Below are positions 26,079 through 34,038 of a DNA stretch of 63,443 nucleotides, piece after piece. Location: the NCBI GenBank assembly GCA_964244295.1, contig CAXTIG010000043.1:1-63443 (forward strand), written 5' to 3'. The notes under the pieces are model-generated. The model had not been told where the DNA came from and ran no database searches. It was given only the letters and a program-made list of their open reading frames with translations. Positions within the stretch are counted from its first letter, which is position 1, and every line of letters begins with the position of its first letter. This stretch comes from JAJAZB01 sp964244295 (lineage in GTDB: Bacteria > Bacteroidota > Bacteroidia > Cytophagales > Spirosomataceae). Both the position numbers and the translations under genes were made by a program.

Positions 26079-26630
26079 TCACTTCCGAATCGGAATCTGC
26101 ACCTCCTGCGTATCCCAGTGCAGGTGCAGGTCTGCTCCGCCGGGCTGGGACACGAAGTCGATGGTGAAGAGTTGGGTAGTATCGGGCAAAATCCCCACCG
26201 GCACGGTGGCCCGGAAGCGATCGCGGCTGGGATCGTACTCGGTGCCCCACTGCCCGGTTTCGTTGTTGATGACCACCTGCCAGGACTCTTTGCCGGGAAT
26301 CGTCCAGAGCGTGTAGCGCCCGGCGGGCAGGGGTTTCCCGGCCAGCGTCACGTCGGGTTCGATGGTGAGCAGGGTAGCCTCGTTGGCCCCCGTGCGCCAC
26401 ACCTGGCCGTAGGGTACCAGCGCCCGGCTGTTGATTTGTCCGAAAATTTGTCGGCCTTTTTTGGCGGGTTGGCAGTAGTCCACTTTCACGTGCAGGCCGT
26501 TCTGGTCGAACTCGGCGGTGGCTTCGGGGCTGAACCGTTTGGTGTACTGAAGCTGGAAGTACTCGTAGGCGAAATATCCAGCCACGGCCAGCACCGCGAG
26601 GATCAGAATCAGGCGAATCGGTTTTTTCAT
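26079..26630 (-). CDS. DUF2911-family membrane-anchored protein
   Basis: A 183-residue protein with an N-terminal membrane anchor (MKKPIRLILILAVLAVAGYFAYEYF) and a DUF2911 domain: GRQIFGQINSRALVPYGQVWRTGANEATLLTI, followed by LPAGRYTLWTIPG and WQVVINNETGQWG. The family is secreted or membrane-tethered, widespread in Bacteroidota, and of unknown function. I use ATG 26630; the open frame upstream is a family P repeat. It is separated from the thioesterase gene by that repeat. Confidence 0.88.
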   Translation of the reverse strand: MKKPIRLILILAVLAVAGYFAYEYFQLQYTKRFSPEATAEFDQNGLHVKVDYCQPAKKGRQIFGQINSRALVPYGQVWRTGANEATLLTIEPDVTLAGKPLPAGRYTLWTIPGKESWQVVINNETGQWGTEYDPSRDRFRATVPVGILPDTTQLFTIDFVSQPGGADLHLHWDTQEVQIPIRK

Positions 26631-26684
26631 CGGCCGCAAAATAACGGATTTACGAGGTACACACCGCTTCGCCCGGTAAGAAAG

Positions 26685-26809
26685 GTTGCCATCCAGAGCG
26701 AAGCGAAGGATCTCGTTAGCCTTCCGGCTACCTGGCCGGAGACTATCGGTAGCCAAGAGTTGGCTGCTCGGAGGGCCAACGAGATCCTTCGCTTTGCTCT
26801 GGATGACAG
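26685..26809. repeat. REP/MITE-like element, family P variant
   Basis: Arms near 26685-26721 and 26774-26809 share CCAGAGCGAAGCGAAGGATC and its complement, then GTTGGCC-like ends. The inner part forms a second hairpin (CTACCTGGCC...). It lies between codirectional genes. Confidence 0.85.
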
Positions 26810-26827
26810 ACTTAAGGGTTTCGTCAA

Positions 26828-27373
26828 TCAAAATGCCACCCGGCATCGCTCCCCGGCCAGCAGGGCCAGGTTTTCGTCGACTTCCAGGCTGGTTTTGGCG
26901 TTTTGGAGTTCGGCGCGGTAGGCGGCTTTCAGTTCGCGGCGCTTGATGGCTTCCAGAAAACGCCGGGCATCGTCGCGGGTTTCCAGGATCAATTCGGGTA
27001 CGGGTGTGGGCTGGCCGTTGGCATCTTTAGCCACCATCGTGAAGTAACTCGTGTTGGTGTGGCGCAGGGTACCCGTCGTCACGGTTTCGGCCACCACCCG
27101 GATGCCCACCACGAGCGAAGTTCGCCCGACGTAATTCACCGAAGCATGGAGCGACACCAAATCGCCCACGTCCACGGGTTCCAGAAAATCCACTCCTTCC
27201 ACCGATACCGTCACGCAGTAATTGCCCGCGTGCCGCGCGGCGCAGGCGTACGCCACCTTGTCCATCAGCGAAAGCAGGATGCCGCCGTGGATTTTTCCGC
27301 CAAAATTGGCGTAACTCGGAATCATCAACTCGGTGAGCGTGGTGCGGGAGTGACGGACGGGGAGGGAATTCAT
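26828..27373 (-). CDS. Hotdog-fold acyl-CoA thioesterase
   Basis: A 181-residue single hotdog-domain thioesterase of the 4HBT/BACH type. MIPSYANFGGKIHGGILLSLMDKVAYACAARHAG holds the active-site region; VDFLEPVDVGDLVSLHASVNYVGRTSLVVGI is the hotdog core strand pattern. It hydrolyses acyl-CoA, probably medium to long chain. ATG 27373 sits directly at the end of a 31-bp palindrome, which separates it from kduI upstream on the same strand. Confidence 0.9.
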   Translation of the reverse strand: MNSLPVRHSRTTLTELMIPSYANFGGKIHGGILLSLMDKVAYACAARHAGNYCVTVSVEGVDFLEPVDVGDLVSLHASVNYVGRTSLVVGIRVVAETVTTGTLRHTNTSYFTMVAKDANGQPTPVPELILETRDDARRFLEAIKRRELKAAYRAELQNAKTSLEVDENLALLAGERCRVAF

Positions 27374-27455
27374 AACTTGTGAAGGGTGAGTGGTGAATTG
27401 TGAAGGAAAGGCAAAAATCACCAATTCACAATTCACCACTCACCCTTCACAAGTT
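27374..27455. repeat. Perfect 31-bp heptamer palindrome filling a gene gap
   Basis: Arms 27374-27404 and 27425-27455 pair without mismatch. The arm reads as heptamers GTGAAGG, GTGAGTG, GTGAATT, GTGAA. It spans exactly from the base next to the thioesterase ATG to inside the kduI stop codon (27454-27456). There is no U-tract. Confidence 0.92.
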
Positions 27456-28290
27456 AGCGCAACGCCTCCGTCGGCACGGCGTCCATGTCGGTGAAGGTGT
27501 AGTTTTCGCCCGCCATCGCCCACACAAACGCGTAGTTGCTGGTGCCGCAGCCGGAATGAATCGACCAGGGCGGCGAAAAAATGGCCTGGTTGTTGGCCAC
27601 CACCAGGTGCCGGGTGTGGGCGGGTTCGCCCATGAAGTGCATCACCCGCTGGCCAGCGGGCAGGTCGAAGTAGAGGTAGGCTTCCATCCGCCGGTCGTGC
27701 AGGTGCGGGGGCATGGTGTTCCACACGCTGCCGGGCTGGAGTACCGTCAGGCCCATCACCAACTGGCAACTCGCCAGCCCTTCGGCGTGGATGTACTTGT
27801 AAATCGTGCGTTGGTTGGCCGTTTCGACCGCGCCCAGGGCGACCGGTGTGGCTTCGGCGGCGGTCAAACGCTGGTTGGGGTGGGTGGTGTGGGCGGGAGC
27901 CGAAGACAGAAAAAACCGGGCGGGGTCGTCGGGATTTTTACTGACGAAGGCCACCGATTGGGTACCTTTTCCCAGGTAAAGCCCATCAAGTTTTTCGAGC
28001 GAAAATTCCTCGCCGTCGGCCAGTACGGCACCGGGGCCTCCGCCGACGTGGATCACGCCCACCTCGCGGCGTTCGAGAAAATACGCCGCTTTCAGGATGT
28101 CGGGGTACGCTTCCAGTTCCAGGGGCGCGTCCACCGGCACGGCCCCGCCCACGATGAAACGGTCGTAGTGGGCGTAGGTGGCGTGGATTCGGTAAGGTTC
28201 GAGGATGGTTTCAACCAAAAAAGCGTCGCGCAGGCGCTGGGTGTCGTATTGCCGGGCGTCGAGAGGATGGCAGGCGTGGAGAACGTTCAT
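27454..28290 (-). CDS. kduI: 5-dehydro-4-deoxy-D-glucuronate isomerase
   Basis: A 278-residue KduI cupin enzyme that interconverts 5-keto-4-deoxyuronate and 2,5-diketo-3-deoxygluconate in pectin and uronate breakdown. Zinc ligands are visible in MPPHLHDRRMEAYLYF and the downstream His of GEPAHTRHL; FSPPWSIHSGCGTSNYAFVW is the conserved C-terminal block. Length is normal. No kduD or pectate lyase is adjacent, so it is a stand-alone gene. Its stop codon lies inside a palindrome. Confidence 0.95.
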   Translation of the reverse strand: MNVLHACHPLDARQYDTQRLRDAFLVETILEPYRIHATYAHYDRFIVGGAVPVDAPLELEAYPDILKAAYFLERREVGVIHVGGGPGAVLADGEEFSLEKLDGLYLGKGTQSVAFVSKNPDDPARFFLSSAPAHTTHPNQRLTAAEATPVALGAVETANQRTIYKYIHAEGLASCQLVMGLTVLQPGSVWNTMPPHLHDRRMEAYLYFDLPAGQRVMHFMGEPAHTRHLVVANNQAIFSPPWSIHSGCGTSNYAFVWAMAGENYTFTDMDAVPTEALR

Positions 28291-28370
28291 TGCGAAAAAA
28301 GATCGGGCTTGTCGTCGGACAAAGACCCGGCGGACTGAATTCTACCTTTTGAAGTGAGTCTATCAACGAA

Positions 28371-28404
28371 AAAACGCCCCGCTTCGGAAGAATGAGGGCG
28401 TTTT
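28371..28404 (-). terminator. Intrinsic terminator, minus strand
   Basis: AAAACGCCC pairs with GGGCGTTTT across a 16-nt loop, followed on the minus strand by a T-rich end. It ends the transcript of the 28534-32981 gene run before kduI begins. Confidence 0.75.
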
Positions 28405-28499
28405 GAATAAAAAAGAGGGGGCATCAGCGCAGAAGTTGGTTTTCAGTGCCTTTGCCACGCAGGCAAAAAAAATTCGGGGAGGGCATTCGACGAATTCCC

Positions 28500-28532
28500 A
28501 CCGGTCGGACGGCTCTGAGCCGTCCGACCGGT
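28500..28532. repeat. Perfect 15-bp hairpin one base after a stop codon
   Basis: ACCGGTCGGACGGCT and its complement enclose a 3-nt loop, starting 1 nt downstream of the membrane-protein stop at 28534 on the minus strand. A normal terminator follows 100 nt later, so this hairpin is likely to protect or process the 3' end. Confidence 0.85.
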
Positions 28533-28533
28533 A

Positions 28534-29037
28534 TCAAAATAACCGACTCCACGCCACCCGAATCAGCACGAGCAGTGCCACGAAACCCACCAAAATGTAC
28601 GCGAAAGGCACGTAGGTAATCGCCACCAACCGCAGCCGATCCACCAACCAGAGCACACCGATCACGGCGGCGATGAGGGTAAGAAAGTTGCCGATTTTGC
28701 CAAAACCCGGCACGTAACTGAAGGGGATTTTCCGGCGGATGAGCAGCAGCGTGCCCGCCATTGTCAGCACGGGCAGCACCTGCGTGACGAGGTTCATCGT
28801 CCAGACGCTCTGGCGTTCGAACAAAAACAGGTAAACGTTGAGCGTCAGCGCAAACACGCCCGGAAGGCAGGCCGCGTACACCAGACCGGCGTACACGAAG
28901 CGCCAACGCCAGATTTCCTCGGCGGTCCGTCCCGACCAGGCATTCACCACCACCGTCAGCGCCGGAATCAGCAGCAAAAAAAAGACGTAGCCCGAAGGAT
29001 TCCGGGCTACGGCGTCGAAGAGGTCGCGGAGGGACAT
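28534..29037 (-). CDS. Four-helix integral membrane protein
   Basis: A 167-residue protein with about four hydrophobic segments (residues ~17-33, ~48-72, ~84-100, ~115-160) and a short cytoplasmic N-terminus. I do not recognise a family. It is the last gene of a minus-strand run with an ASKHA-like protein, a membrane coiled-coil protein, a soluble coiled-coil protein and a protease, separated from the next by a perfect 25-bp palindrome. Shared direction and short gaps suggest an operon. Confidence 0.7.
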   Translation of the reverse strand: MSLRDLFDAVARNPSGYVFFLLLIPALTVVVNAWSGRTAEEIWRWRFVYAGLVYAACLPGVFALTLNVYLFLFERQSVWTMNLVTQVLPVLTMAGTLLLIRRKIPFSYVPGFGKIGNFLTLIAAVIGVLWLVDRLRLVAITYVPFAYILVGFVALLVLIRVAWSRLF

Positions 29038-29044
29038 GGGAGGG

Positions 29045-29101
29045 AGTTTTCGGTCTATAGTTTTCAGTTCAAAGTCAACTGAAAACTATAGACCGAAAAC
29101 T
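29045..29101. repeat. Perfect 25-bp palindrome, CTGAAAA heptamer type
   Basis: Arms 29045-29069 and 29077-29101 pair perfectly around 7 nt. The arm divides into CTGAAAA, CTATAGA, CCGAAAA. It starts 2 nt after one stop codon and ends 7 nt before the next start, inside the gene run. Confidence 0.92.
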
Positions 29102-29103
29102 AA

Positions 29104-30153
29104 CTATTTCGGCAAATTCAGCAAAAAACCAATCGTAAAATTCGCGTCCCAGTCGAAGACGAATTGCTGGGTGCCGGTGCCGTCGGCGATGGCTTTGTAG
29201 ATGTTCAGCCCGGCTTTCGACTTGGCGTTGTCGAGTTTGTAGGCCGAGGGCGCGTCGAGCACGGTGTAGCGCTCTTTGCCCTTGCGCACGGCTTTGGCCA
29301 ACTCGAAGGGTACCCCGCCGATGATGAAACACACGCTCCGGTTGGCGGTCGGAATCTGCTTGGATTTGGCTTTCACTTCCTCGTACACGGTGGCATCCTG
29401 GACGTTGGCTTGGTAGTATTTAGACCCAGAGGCTTCGATGGCCTCCGTGCGGTTGCCGTCTTTCCACGAAATCTTGGTATTGCCCGAACCGATGTCAGTC
29501 ACGAAGGCTCGCTCTTCGTAGTCTTTCGGCAGCACCGAGCGCAGGCCGAGGCGGCCTTCTTCTTCGGGCGTTACCGTGTTGACAAAGTAGTTGAGCGACT
29601 TCAGCACGCGGGTAATTTTGGTGGTCACGTCGGCTTTGGCCGCGCCCGAACTCACCACGAAGTGGATGTCGCGCCCACCGACGCCGAAGTCAAGCATTCC
29701 GCCGATGTACTTCTTCAATCCGGCGCGGATGTCGTCGTCGGAGGCCATGTTTTCGATGACGAGGCTGTTACCAAATTCCGCCTTTTCCAGCTTCCAGTTT
29801 TTCTGGGCGTCGATGTTGACGATAAACGAGTTGAAACCGCTGGCACCCAGTTCGACCACGCCCTTGAGCTTACCGGCCGTCGGGGCGGGTGGGGTGTAGG
29901 AAAAGGCGGCTCGGCTGGGGGCCGGGTCGGAAGCTTCCGACGAAGCGCTTTTGCCCTCGTCGGCAGGAGCGGCGTTTTCTTCGGCGGGAACGCCGGAGGG
30001 AATCGTGGGGGAATCGGTGCTGCTTTGCTCCGTTTTTTCCGGCGAGAGTTTTTTGAGCAGATCGACTCCGCCGATGTATTTGAATCCGAAGAAAATGGCC
30101 GCGATAATCAGGGCCGTGATGAGGAGCCGTCCGGCTACGGTGAGGCGTTGCAT
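29104..30153 (-). CDS. Membrane-anchored ASKHA (actin/Hsp70-like) ATPase-fold protein
   Basis: A 349-residue protein from ATG 30153 (the upstream frame runs through a repeat). Residues 8-27 are a membrane segment; 35-93 a Pro/Glu/Ser-rich linker. The rest shows the three ASKHA nucleotide-binding motifs in order: phosphate-1 ELGASGFNSF (101-110), phosphate-2 DIGSGNTKIS (220-229) and adenosine IIGGVPFEL (277-285). That is the plan of actin, Hsp70 and exopolyphosphatase folds. I cannot assign it to a named family. Which side of the membrane the domain lies on is not clear from charge. Neighbours are membrane and coiled-coil proteins, suggesting an envelope complex. Confidence 0.7.
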   Translation of the reverse strand: MQRLTVAGRLLITALIIAAIFFGFKYIGGVDLLKKLSPEKTEQSSTDSPTIPSGVPAEENAAPADEGKSASSEASDPAPSRAAFSYTPPAPTAGKLKGVVELGASGFNSFIVNIDAQKNWKLEKAEFGNSLVIENMASDDDIRAGLKKYIGGMLDFGVGGRDIHFVVSSGAAKADVTTKITRVLKSLNYFVNTVTPEEEGRLGLRSVLPKDYEERAFVTDIGSGNTKISWKDGNRTEAIEASGSKYYQANVQDATVYEEVKAKSKQIPTANRSVCFIIGGVPFELAKAVRKGKERYTVLDAPSAYKLDNAKSKAGLNIYKAIADGTGTQQFVFDWDANFTIGFLLNLPK

Positions 30154-30176
30154 TTTTGTTTTTGGTTTGAAAGGTT

Positions 30177-30295
30177 GAGGGTTTGACTGGGTTTGAGGGT
30201 TTGACTGGGTTTGAGGGTTTGACTGGGTTTGAGGGTTTGATCGTGCATTTCCTTCAAACCCGGTCGAACCCTCAAACCTCGTCAAACCCTCAAAC
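30177..30295. repeat. 18-bp tandem repeat closed into an inverted repeat
   Basis: The unit GAGGGTTTGACTGGGTTT repeats about 3.5 times at 30177-30240, then complementary CCCTCAAACC/TTCAAACCC units follow to 30295. It begins directly after the stop of the membrane coiled-coil gene and fills the gap to the next start. It uses the same octamer as the array at 9.5 kb. Confidence 0.88.
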
Positions 30296-31312
30296 CTATT
30301 CCAACAGACTCCGATACCCTTCGTCCTTCGGCGGGTTGATTTGCCGGTTGGTCGGGACTTTGTCGGGGGCTTCGAGTTGGATGGTTTTGAAATCGCCTTT
30401 GTTGTAGGCTTCGAGCAGGGCCTGGCCTTTGTCGGAGAGGATGCCGTTCTGGATGTCCACACCGTTGATGAAATCCATCGACAGGTCCATGGCCCGCTTC
30501 ATTTCGCCGAGTTTCATGCTCATGTCGTCCTGGATGTACTCCATGCTTTCGTCGAAGTAAAACTTCTTGTCGGGGTTGCCTTTGAAAATGCTCACCGCCG
30601 TGCGCAGCGCGCTGGAGCTTTCCTTCACGATCTGGTACTCAGCCTCCTTCAGCTTGACCTTGATTTCGGTTTCCTTGATGATGTAGTCGGCGCTGGTGTT
30701 TACTTTTTCCATGAAAGCCAGTACCGTTTGCATGTTGCGTTGGAGGGGCAGCAGTTTTTCGTTCATTTCCTGCAACCCCGCCCCTTCGATGGTCGCCAGC
30801 GAAGCGGCCTGTTTCATGCCGGCTTTGTCGCCCATCGAGTTGGCTTTGTTGGCCTCGGCAAATTTCTGCTTGATGGCCTCGTTGTTCTCGCCGATTTTCC
30901 GGTTCAGCTTCACCAGTTGCCCGGCCAGGCGGTCGATTTGGCCCTGCATTTCCTGGCGTTTTTCTTTCAGGTCGTTGATGTAAATTTTCATGATGCCAAT
31001 CGGGTTGAGTTGAATGACCGTGCCCGCGATTTTACGCATCAGTGTTTTGTAGAGAAAAAATACGGCGGTGCGGATGTCCTTGCTCGTAAACAGGAAAATC
31101 AGAAAGCCCAGCGCCGCCAGCAGCAGGCCGAGGTAGAGCGTGTTTTCGGCCACGCGGATGAGAAATTCCAGTATGCGGTTGAAATACACCAGCCCCAGCC
31201 CGGCGATGCCCGCCAGGACAATCAGCCCAAGCACGCCTTCGGGGCGGCTCCAGAACGAGCGTTTCTCGGCATCTGGGTTGCCACCGAGTTGGGAAAAATC
31301 AGGAGTAGCCAT
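30296..31312 (-). CDS. Membrane protein with long cytoplasmic coiled coil
   Basis: A 338-residue protein. Two hydrophobic helices (residues ~26-45 and ~57-76) are followed by a basic amphipathic stretch (FFLYKTLMRKIAG) and a long heptad-rich coiled coil, about 110-250 (KEKRQEMQGQIDRLAGQLVKL, AEANKANSMGDKAGMKQAASLA). The tail is charged and ends near NPPKDEGYRSLLE. The coiled coil recalls PspA/TolA-like membrane organisers, but I cannot name the family. It lies between an ASKHA-like and a coiled-coil gene in the same operon-like run. Confidence 0.7.
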   Translation of the reverse strand: MATPDFSQLGGNPDAEKRSFWSRPEGVLGLIVLAGIAGLGLVYFNRILEFLIRVAENTLYLGLLLAALGFLIFLFTSKDIRTAVFFLYKTLMRKIAGTVIQLNPIGIMKIYINDLKEKRQEMQGQIDRLAGQLVKLNRKIGENNEAIKQKFAEANKANSMGDKAGMKQAASLATIEGAGLQEMNEKLLPLQRNMQTVLAFMEKVNTSADYIIKETEIKVKLKEAEYQIVKESSSALRTAVSIFKGNPDKKFYFDESMEYIQDDMSMKLGEMKRAMDLSMDFINGVDIQNGILSDKGQALLEAYNKGDFKTIQLEAPDKVPTNRQINPPKDEGYRSLLE

Positions 31313-31318
31313 GGTTCA

Positions 31319-31410
31319 GTTTTCAGTTTAGGGTTTTCAGTTTTCAGTTCCGGGTTTCCCGAATTCGGTTGTTGATTTCAACTGAAAACTGAAAACCCTA
31401 AACTGAAAAC
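31319..31410. repeat. Perfect 31-bp heptamer palindrome abutting a stop codon
   Basis: Arms 31319-31349 and 31380-31410 pair without mismatch; heptamers are CTGAAAA, CTGAAAA, CCCTAAA, CTGAAAA. The right arm touches the stop codon at 31411 and the left arm ends 6 nt before the next ATG. There is no U-tract. Confidence 0.92.
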
Positions 31411-32082
31411 TTATTTCAAGTAGCTTCCAATCTTGCTCACGTCGCCTTTGATTTGGTCGGTGAAATGGGCGTGGGTGGCTTCGTAGGAGGCTTTGTTTTG
31501 GGCAAGTTTACCGCTTTGCTGCTCAATTTCCCCGCCGATTTTCGACAACCGGTCGCCGTTGGCCCGGATGCGGTTCTCTAGCTCCGTAATTTGTTTGCTG
31601 AGGCTGTCGTTTTCGGCTTGCAGGGTTTTTTGTTCCTGTTGCAAGCCGCCTACTTTTTCGGCTAACGCCGCGTCCACGCTTTTCAAAAACGCCTCCCGGT
31701 CGGCGCTCAGGGCGCTGAGGTACTGGCTGGCGGTGTTGGTCAGCACGGCGACTTCGCTCACGCCGCCGAGGGCTTTGAAACTGGCCCAGGCGGCCTGAAA
31801 GCGCTTTTCTTCGTCAAGGCCGAGGGATGACAAGCTGCGCAGGGTTTCCCGAAATTCAAAATAATCCGGGCCTTTCAGGTTGGTTTTCCCCAACACCTCG
31901 GCGAAGTGATCGGCAAATTTGGTGTCCACGCTGCCCGTGGCCGCTACGGTAGCAGGCGGTGGCGAGGCGGGCGAAGGGCCGGGGCGGGATACCGCCGGGG
32001 TAGCCGTCGCCGGTTCGGACGGGGTATCCTGGACGAAGAAACCGAGGATTTTTTGACTGAAGCTTTTTTCGGAATCGGGCAT
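31411..32082 (-). CDS. Soluble coiled-coil protein with Pro/Ala-rich linker
   Basis: A 223-residue protein from ATG 32082 (MPDSEKSFSQKILGFFVQD). Residues ~20-50 are Pro/Ala/Thr-rich; ~50-125 a helical domain (VDTKFADHFAEVLGKTNLKG); ~140-215 a coiled coil (LQQEQKTLQAENDSLSKQIT, LENRIRANGDRLSKIGGEIE). The family is not recognised. It is the upstream partner of the membrane coiled-coil protein, with which it may interact through the helices. The frame beyond 32082 is not supported. Confidence 0.65.
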   Translation of the reverse strand: MPDSEKSFSQKILGFFVQDTPSEPATATPAVSRPGPSPASPPPATVAATGSVDTKFADHFAEVLGKTNLKGPDYFEFRETLRSLSSLGLDEEKRFQAAWASFKALGGVSEVAVLTNTASQYLSALSADREAFLKSVDAALAEKVGGLQQEQKTLQAENDSLSKQITELENRIRANGDRLSKIGGEIEQQSGKLAQNKASYEATHAHFTDQIKGDVSKIGSYLK

Positions 32083-32174
32083 GGCTGGGGCTGTTTTAAC
32101 GCGTTGACGAAGCGAAAGGACAGGATTCGGCCCGAAACTTAGTGAAAAAAAGGACGGAAGGCCGTCGTGCCGGG

Positions 32175-32981
32175 TCAGTTGGTCGCTACGTCGGCCACTT
32201 GCTGGCGGGCTTTTTCGAGGCGGGCGTAGGCGTGGTCGAAGGCCTCGCCGTGGCGCAGGGCCAGCATCAGTTCGTGCAGGCCCGGCCGCCCCACCACCGA
32301 AAGCCACCGCGACACCTCCAGGCCCGACGTGAGGTAGGCGCGGGTGATGTGGTGCCGGTCGCCGCCGAAGAAGCCCTTCACGGTGCGGATGTCGGTCAGT
32401 TCGAGGGCATCACTGCCGTGGTGGGTGCTGAGCATCCACTCGTCGAGGTAGTCGAGGTGGCGGCGGCTAGAGTCGGGGTTGGTAAAGCGGTAATCGACCA
32501 TCAGCGCCAGGCCTTCATCGAACCACTGCGGCACCGAGTTCTTGGTTTTAAACCAGCCCAGGCGCGTAAATAATTCGTCGTGACACATTTCGTGGGCGAT
32601 CACGTCGTCGTTTAGCCCCGCCGGGTTGATTACGATCCAGGAACCGGTCGGGGTGCCGAGGCTGGTACCGGCTCCTTCGTCGAGCATGGCAAACTCGGCG
32701 TAGCGGGCTTTGTCGTGGCAAAAAATAATGCTGCTGTCGCCGAGTTGATGGCCCCAGAATTGGCGAATCCGCTGACGCGAGCGCTCGATGACCCGCAGCA
32801 ACGTGGTGCGCTCGGTGGCGGTGGCATCGTTGCTGACGTACACCCCACCGGGGTAACCGGTGAAGGAGGCGAACCGCACCGTCTGGCAGTGCCAAATGGC
32901 CGGAAACCAGAAATAGTACGCGGCCAGCAAAAAGGCGGTCACCAGCGACAGGTTGACCAAAAACATCTTTTTCGAACGCAT
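32175..32981 (-). CDS. Membrane-anchored gluzincin-type metalloprotease
   Basis: A 268-residue protein with one N-terminal membrane segment (residues 7-27) and an external zinc-protease domain. HEMCH (130-134) is the HExxH zinc motif, and E156 in WFDEGLALMV is the third ligand of gluzincins, 22 residues downstream. The C-terminal segment (HHITRAYLTSGLEVSRWLSVVGRPGLHELM) resembles the helical part of M1-like or peptidase MA families. It lies 92 nt upstream of the coiled-coil gene on the same strand and may be the first gene of the run. The substrate is unknown. Confidence 0.75.
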   Translation of the reverse strand: MRSKKMFLVNLSLVTAFLLAAYYFWFPAIWHCQTVRFASFTGYPGGVYVSNDATATERTTLLRVIERSRQRIRQFWGHQLGDSSIIFCHDKARYAEFAMLDEGAGTSLGTPTGSWIVINPAGLNDDVIAHEMCHDELFTRLGWFKTKNSVPQWFDEGLALMVDYRFTNPDSSRRHLDYLDEWMLSTHHGSDALELTDIRTVKGFFGGDRHHITRAYLTSGLEVSRWLSVVGRPGLHELMLALRHGEAFDHAYARLEKARQQVADVATN

Positions 32982-33075
32982 GAACTTTCAGAAGAGGGGC
33001 TGAACAACCCGGTGCCGGGCCGGGTTTTGCTTCAAAAGTAGCCAATTTTTTACCACCAAAACCGGACGGTGATTC

Positions 33076-34038
33076 ATGGAACAAAAATCGTGCGTGATTG
33101 TGGGCGCGGGCCTGAGCGGGCTGACCGCCGCCCATTTTCTGACCAAAGCAGGCTGGCAAGTCACCCTACTCGACAAAGGCCGTGGCCCCGGCGGACGCCT
33201 CGCCAGCCGGAGTTTCGGCGGCGGCCGCTTCGACCACGGGGCGCAGTATTTTTCGGTGAAAACGCCTGATTTTGAAGAGATTATTGCCCCTCTCCGCCAG
33301 CGCGGGTTGGTGGTGGAATGGAACATCCGGCCCGACGGGCACCCGCGCTACGCCGTGCGGGGTGGCCTGAGTGGCCTGGCCAAAGCCTTGGCCGAGGGCC
33401 TCGACGTGCGCAGGGGTGTACGCGTTGTCAGCCTGACATCGGGCGACTCTGGCCATATCCTGAAGAGCGAAACGGGCGCAACGTTTACCGCCTCACAGTT
33501 CCTGATCACGCTCCCGGTACCGCAGGCGCTGGCTCTATTCGACGTGAGCAAGCTCCCGCTGACTGCATCCGATCAGGCAACCCTCGCCACGATCGACTAC
33601 GATCCCTGCTGGGCGGTGATGGCGACACTCAACGCGCCTTCGCGGATACCCGCACCGGGCGGGCTGACGCTCGCCGGTGGCCCAGTGGCCTGGCTGGCCG
33701 ACAACCAGCAAAAAGGCATTTCCGACCTACCCGCCGTGACCCTCCACGCCAGCGCCGCCTGGAGCCGCGAACACCTCGAAGACGACCCCGAAACCGTGCA
33801 ACGTCACTTGCTCGAAGCCGTCCGCGACTGGGTACCGGCGGAAACAGTGGAAACCGTTCAGACCCACCGCTGGCGGTACAGCCACGCGGTCAGGCGGTTG
33901 GAAGAACCGTTTTTAAAACTGAATTTACCCCTGCCTCTCCTGCTCGGCGGCGATGCCTTCGGGCCGGGAAATGTGGAAGGCGCGTTTTTATCAGGGAAAG
34001 CGATGGCCGCTGTGGTAGCTACGGACTTTAGTCCGTAG
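33076..34038 (+). CDS. Renalase-like FAD-dependent oxidoreductase
   Basis: A 320-residue NAD(P)-binding Rossmann/FAD enzyme. IVGAGLSGLTAAHFLTKAGW is the dinucleotide motif, followed by LLDKGRGPGGRLASRSFGGGRFDHGAQYF, the renalase-type signature, and C-terminal GDAFGPGNVEGAFLSGKAMA for FAD binding. Bacterial renalases oxidise aberrant isomers of NAD(P)H. Its last codons and TAG lie inside a 17-bp palindrome shared with the convergent GNAT gene. Confidence 0.85.
   Translation: MEQKSCVIVGAGLSGLTAAHFLTKAGWQVTLLDKGRGPGGRLASRSFGGGRFDHGAQYFSVKTPDFEEIIAPLRQRGLVVEWNIRPDGHPRYAVRGGLSGLAKALAEGLDVRRGVRVVSLTSGDSGHILKSETGATFTASQFLITLPVPQALALFDVSKLPLTASDQATLATIDYDPCWAVMATLNAPSRIPAPGGLTLAGGPVAWLADNQQKGISDLPAVTLHASAAWSREHLEDDPETVQRHLLEAVRDWVPAETVETVQTHRWRYSHAVRRLEEPFLKLNLPLPLLLGGDAFGPGNVEGAFLSGKAMAAVVATDFSP

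Noticed and set aside
26037..26921. A 294-codon plus-strand frame over DUF2911 and the family P repeat
   Set aside because: It is antisense to a recognisable gene and includes the repeat; no homology.
27374..27455. Heptamer palindromes as ordinary intrinsic terminators
   Set aside because: They lack a U-tract, have longer stems than terminators and lie between codirectional genes; the real terminators at 25698, 28371 and 53532 look quite different.
29164..30186. A 340-codon plus-strand frame opposite the ASKHA-fold gene
   Set aside because: Antisense shadow; the minus-strand protein has ordered nucleotide-binding motifs.
30177..30295. Regular repeats resembling a CRISPR array
   Set aside because: The 18-bp units are contiguous with no unique spacers, complementary units follow, and there are no cas genes.
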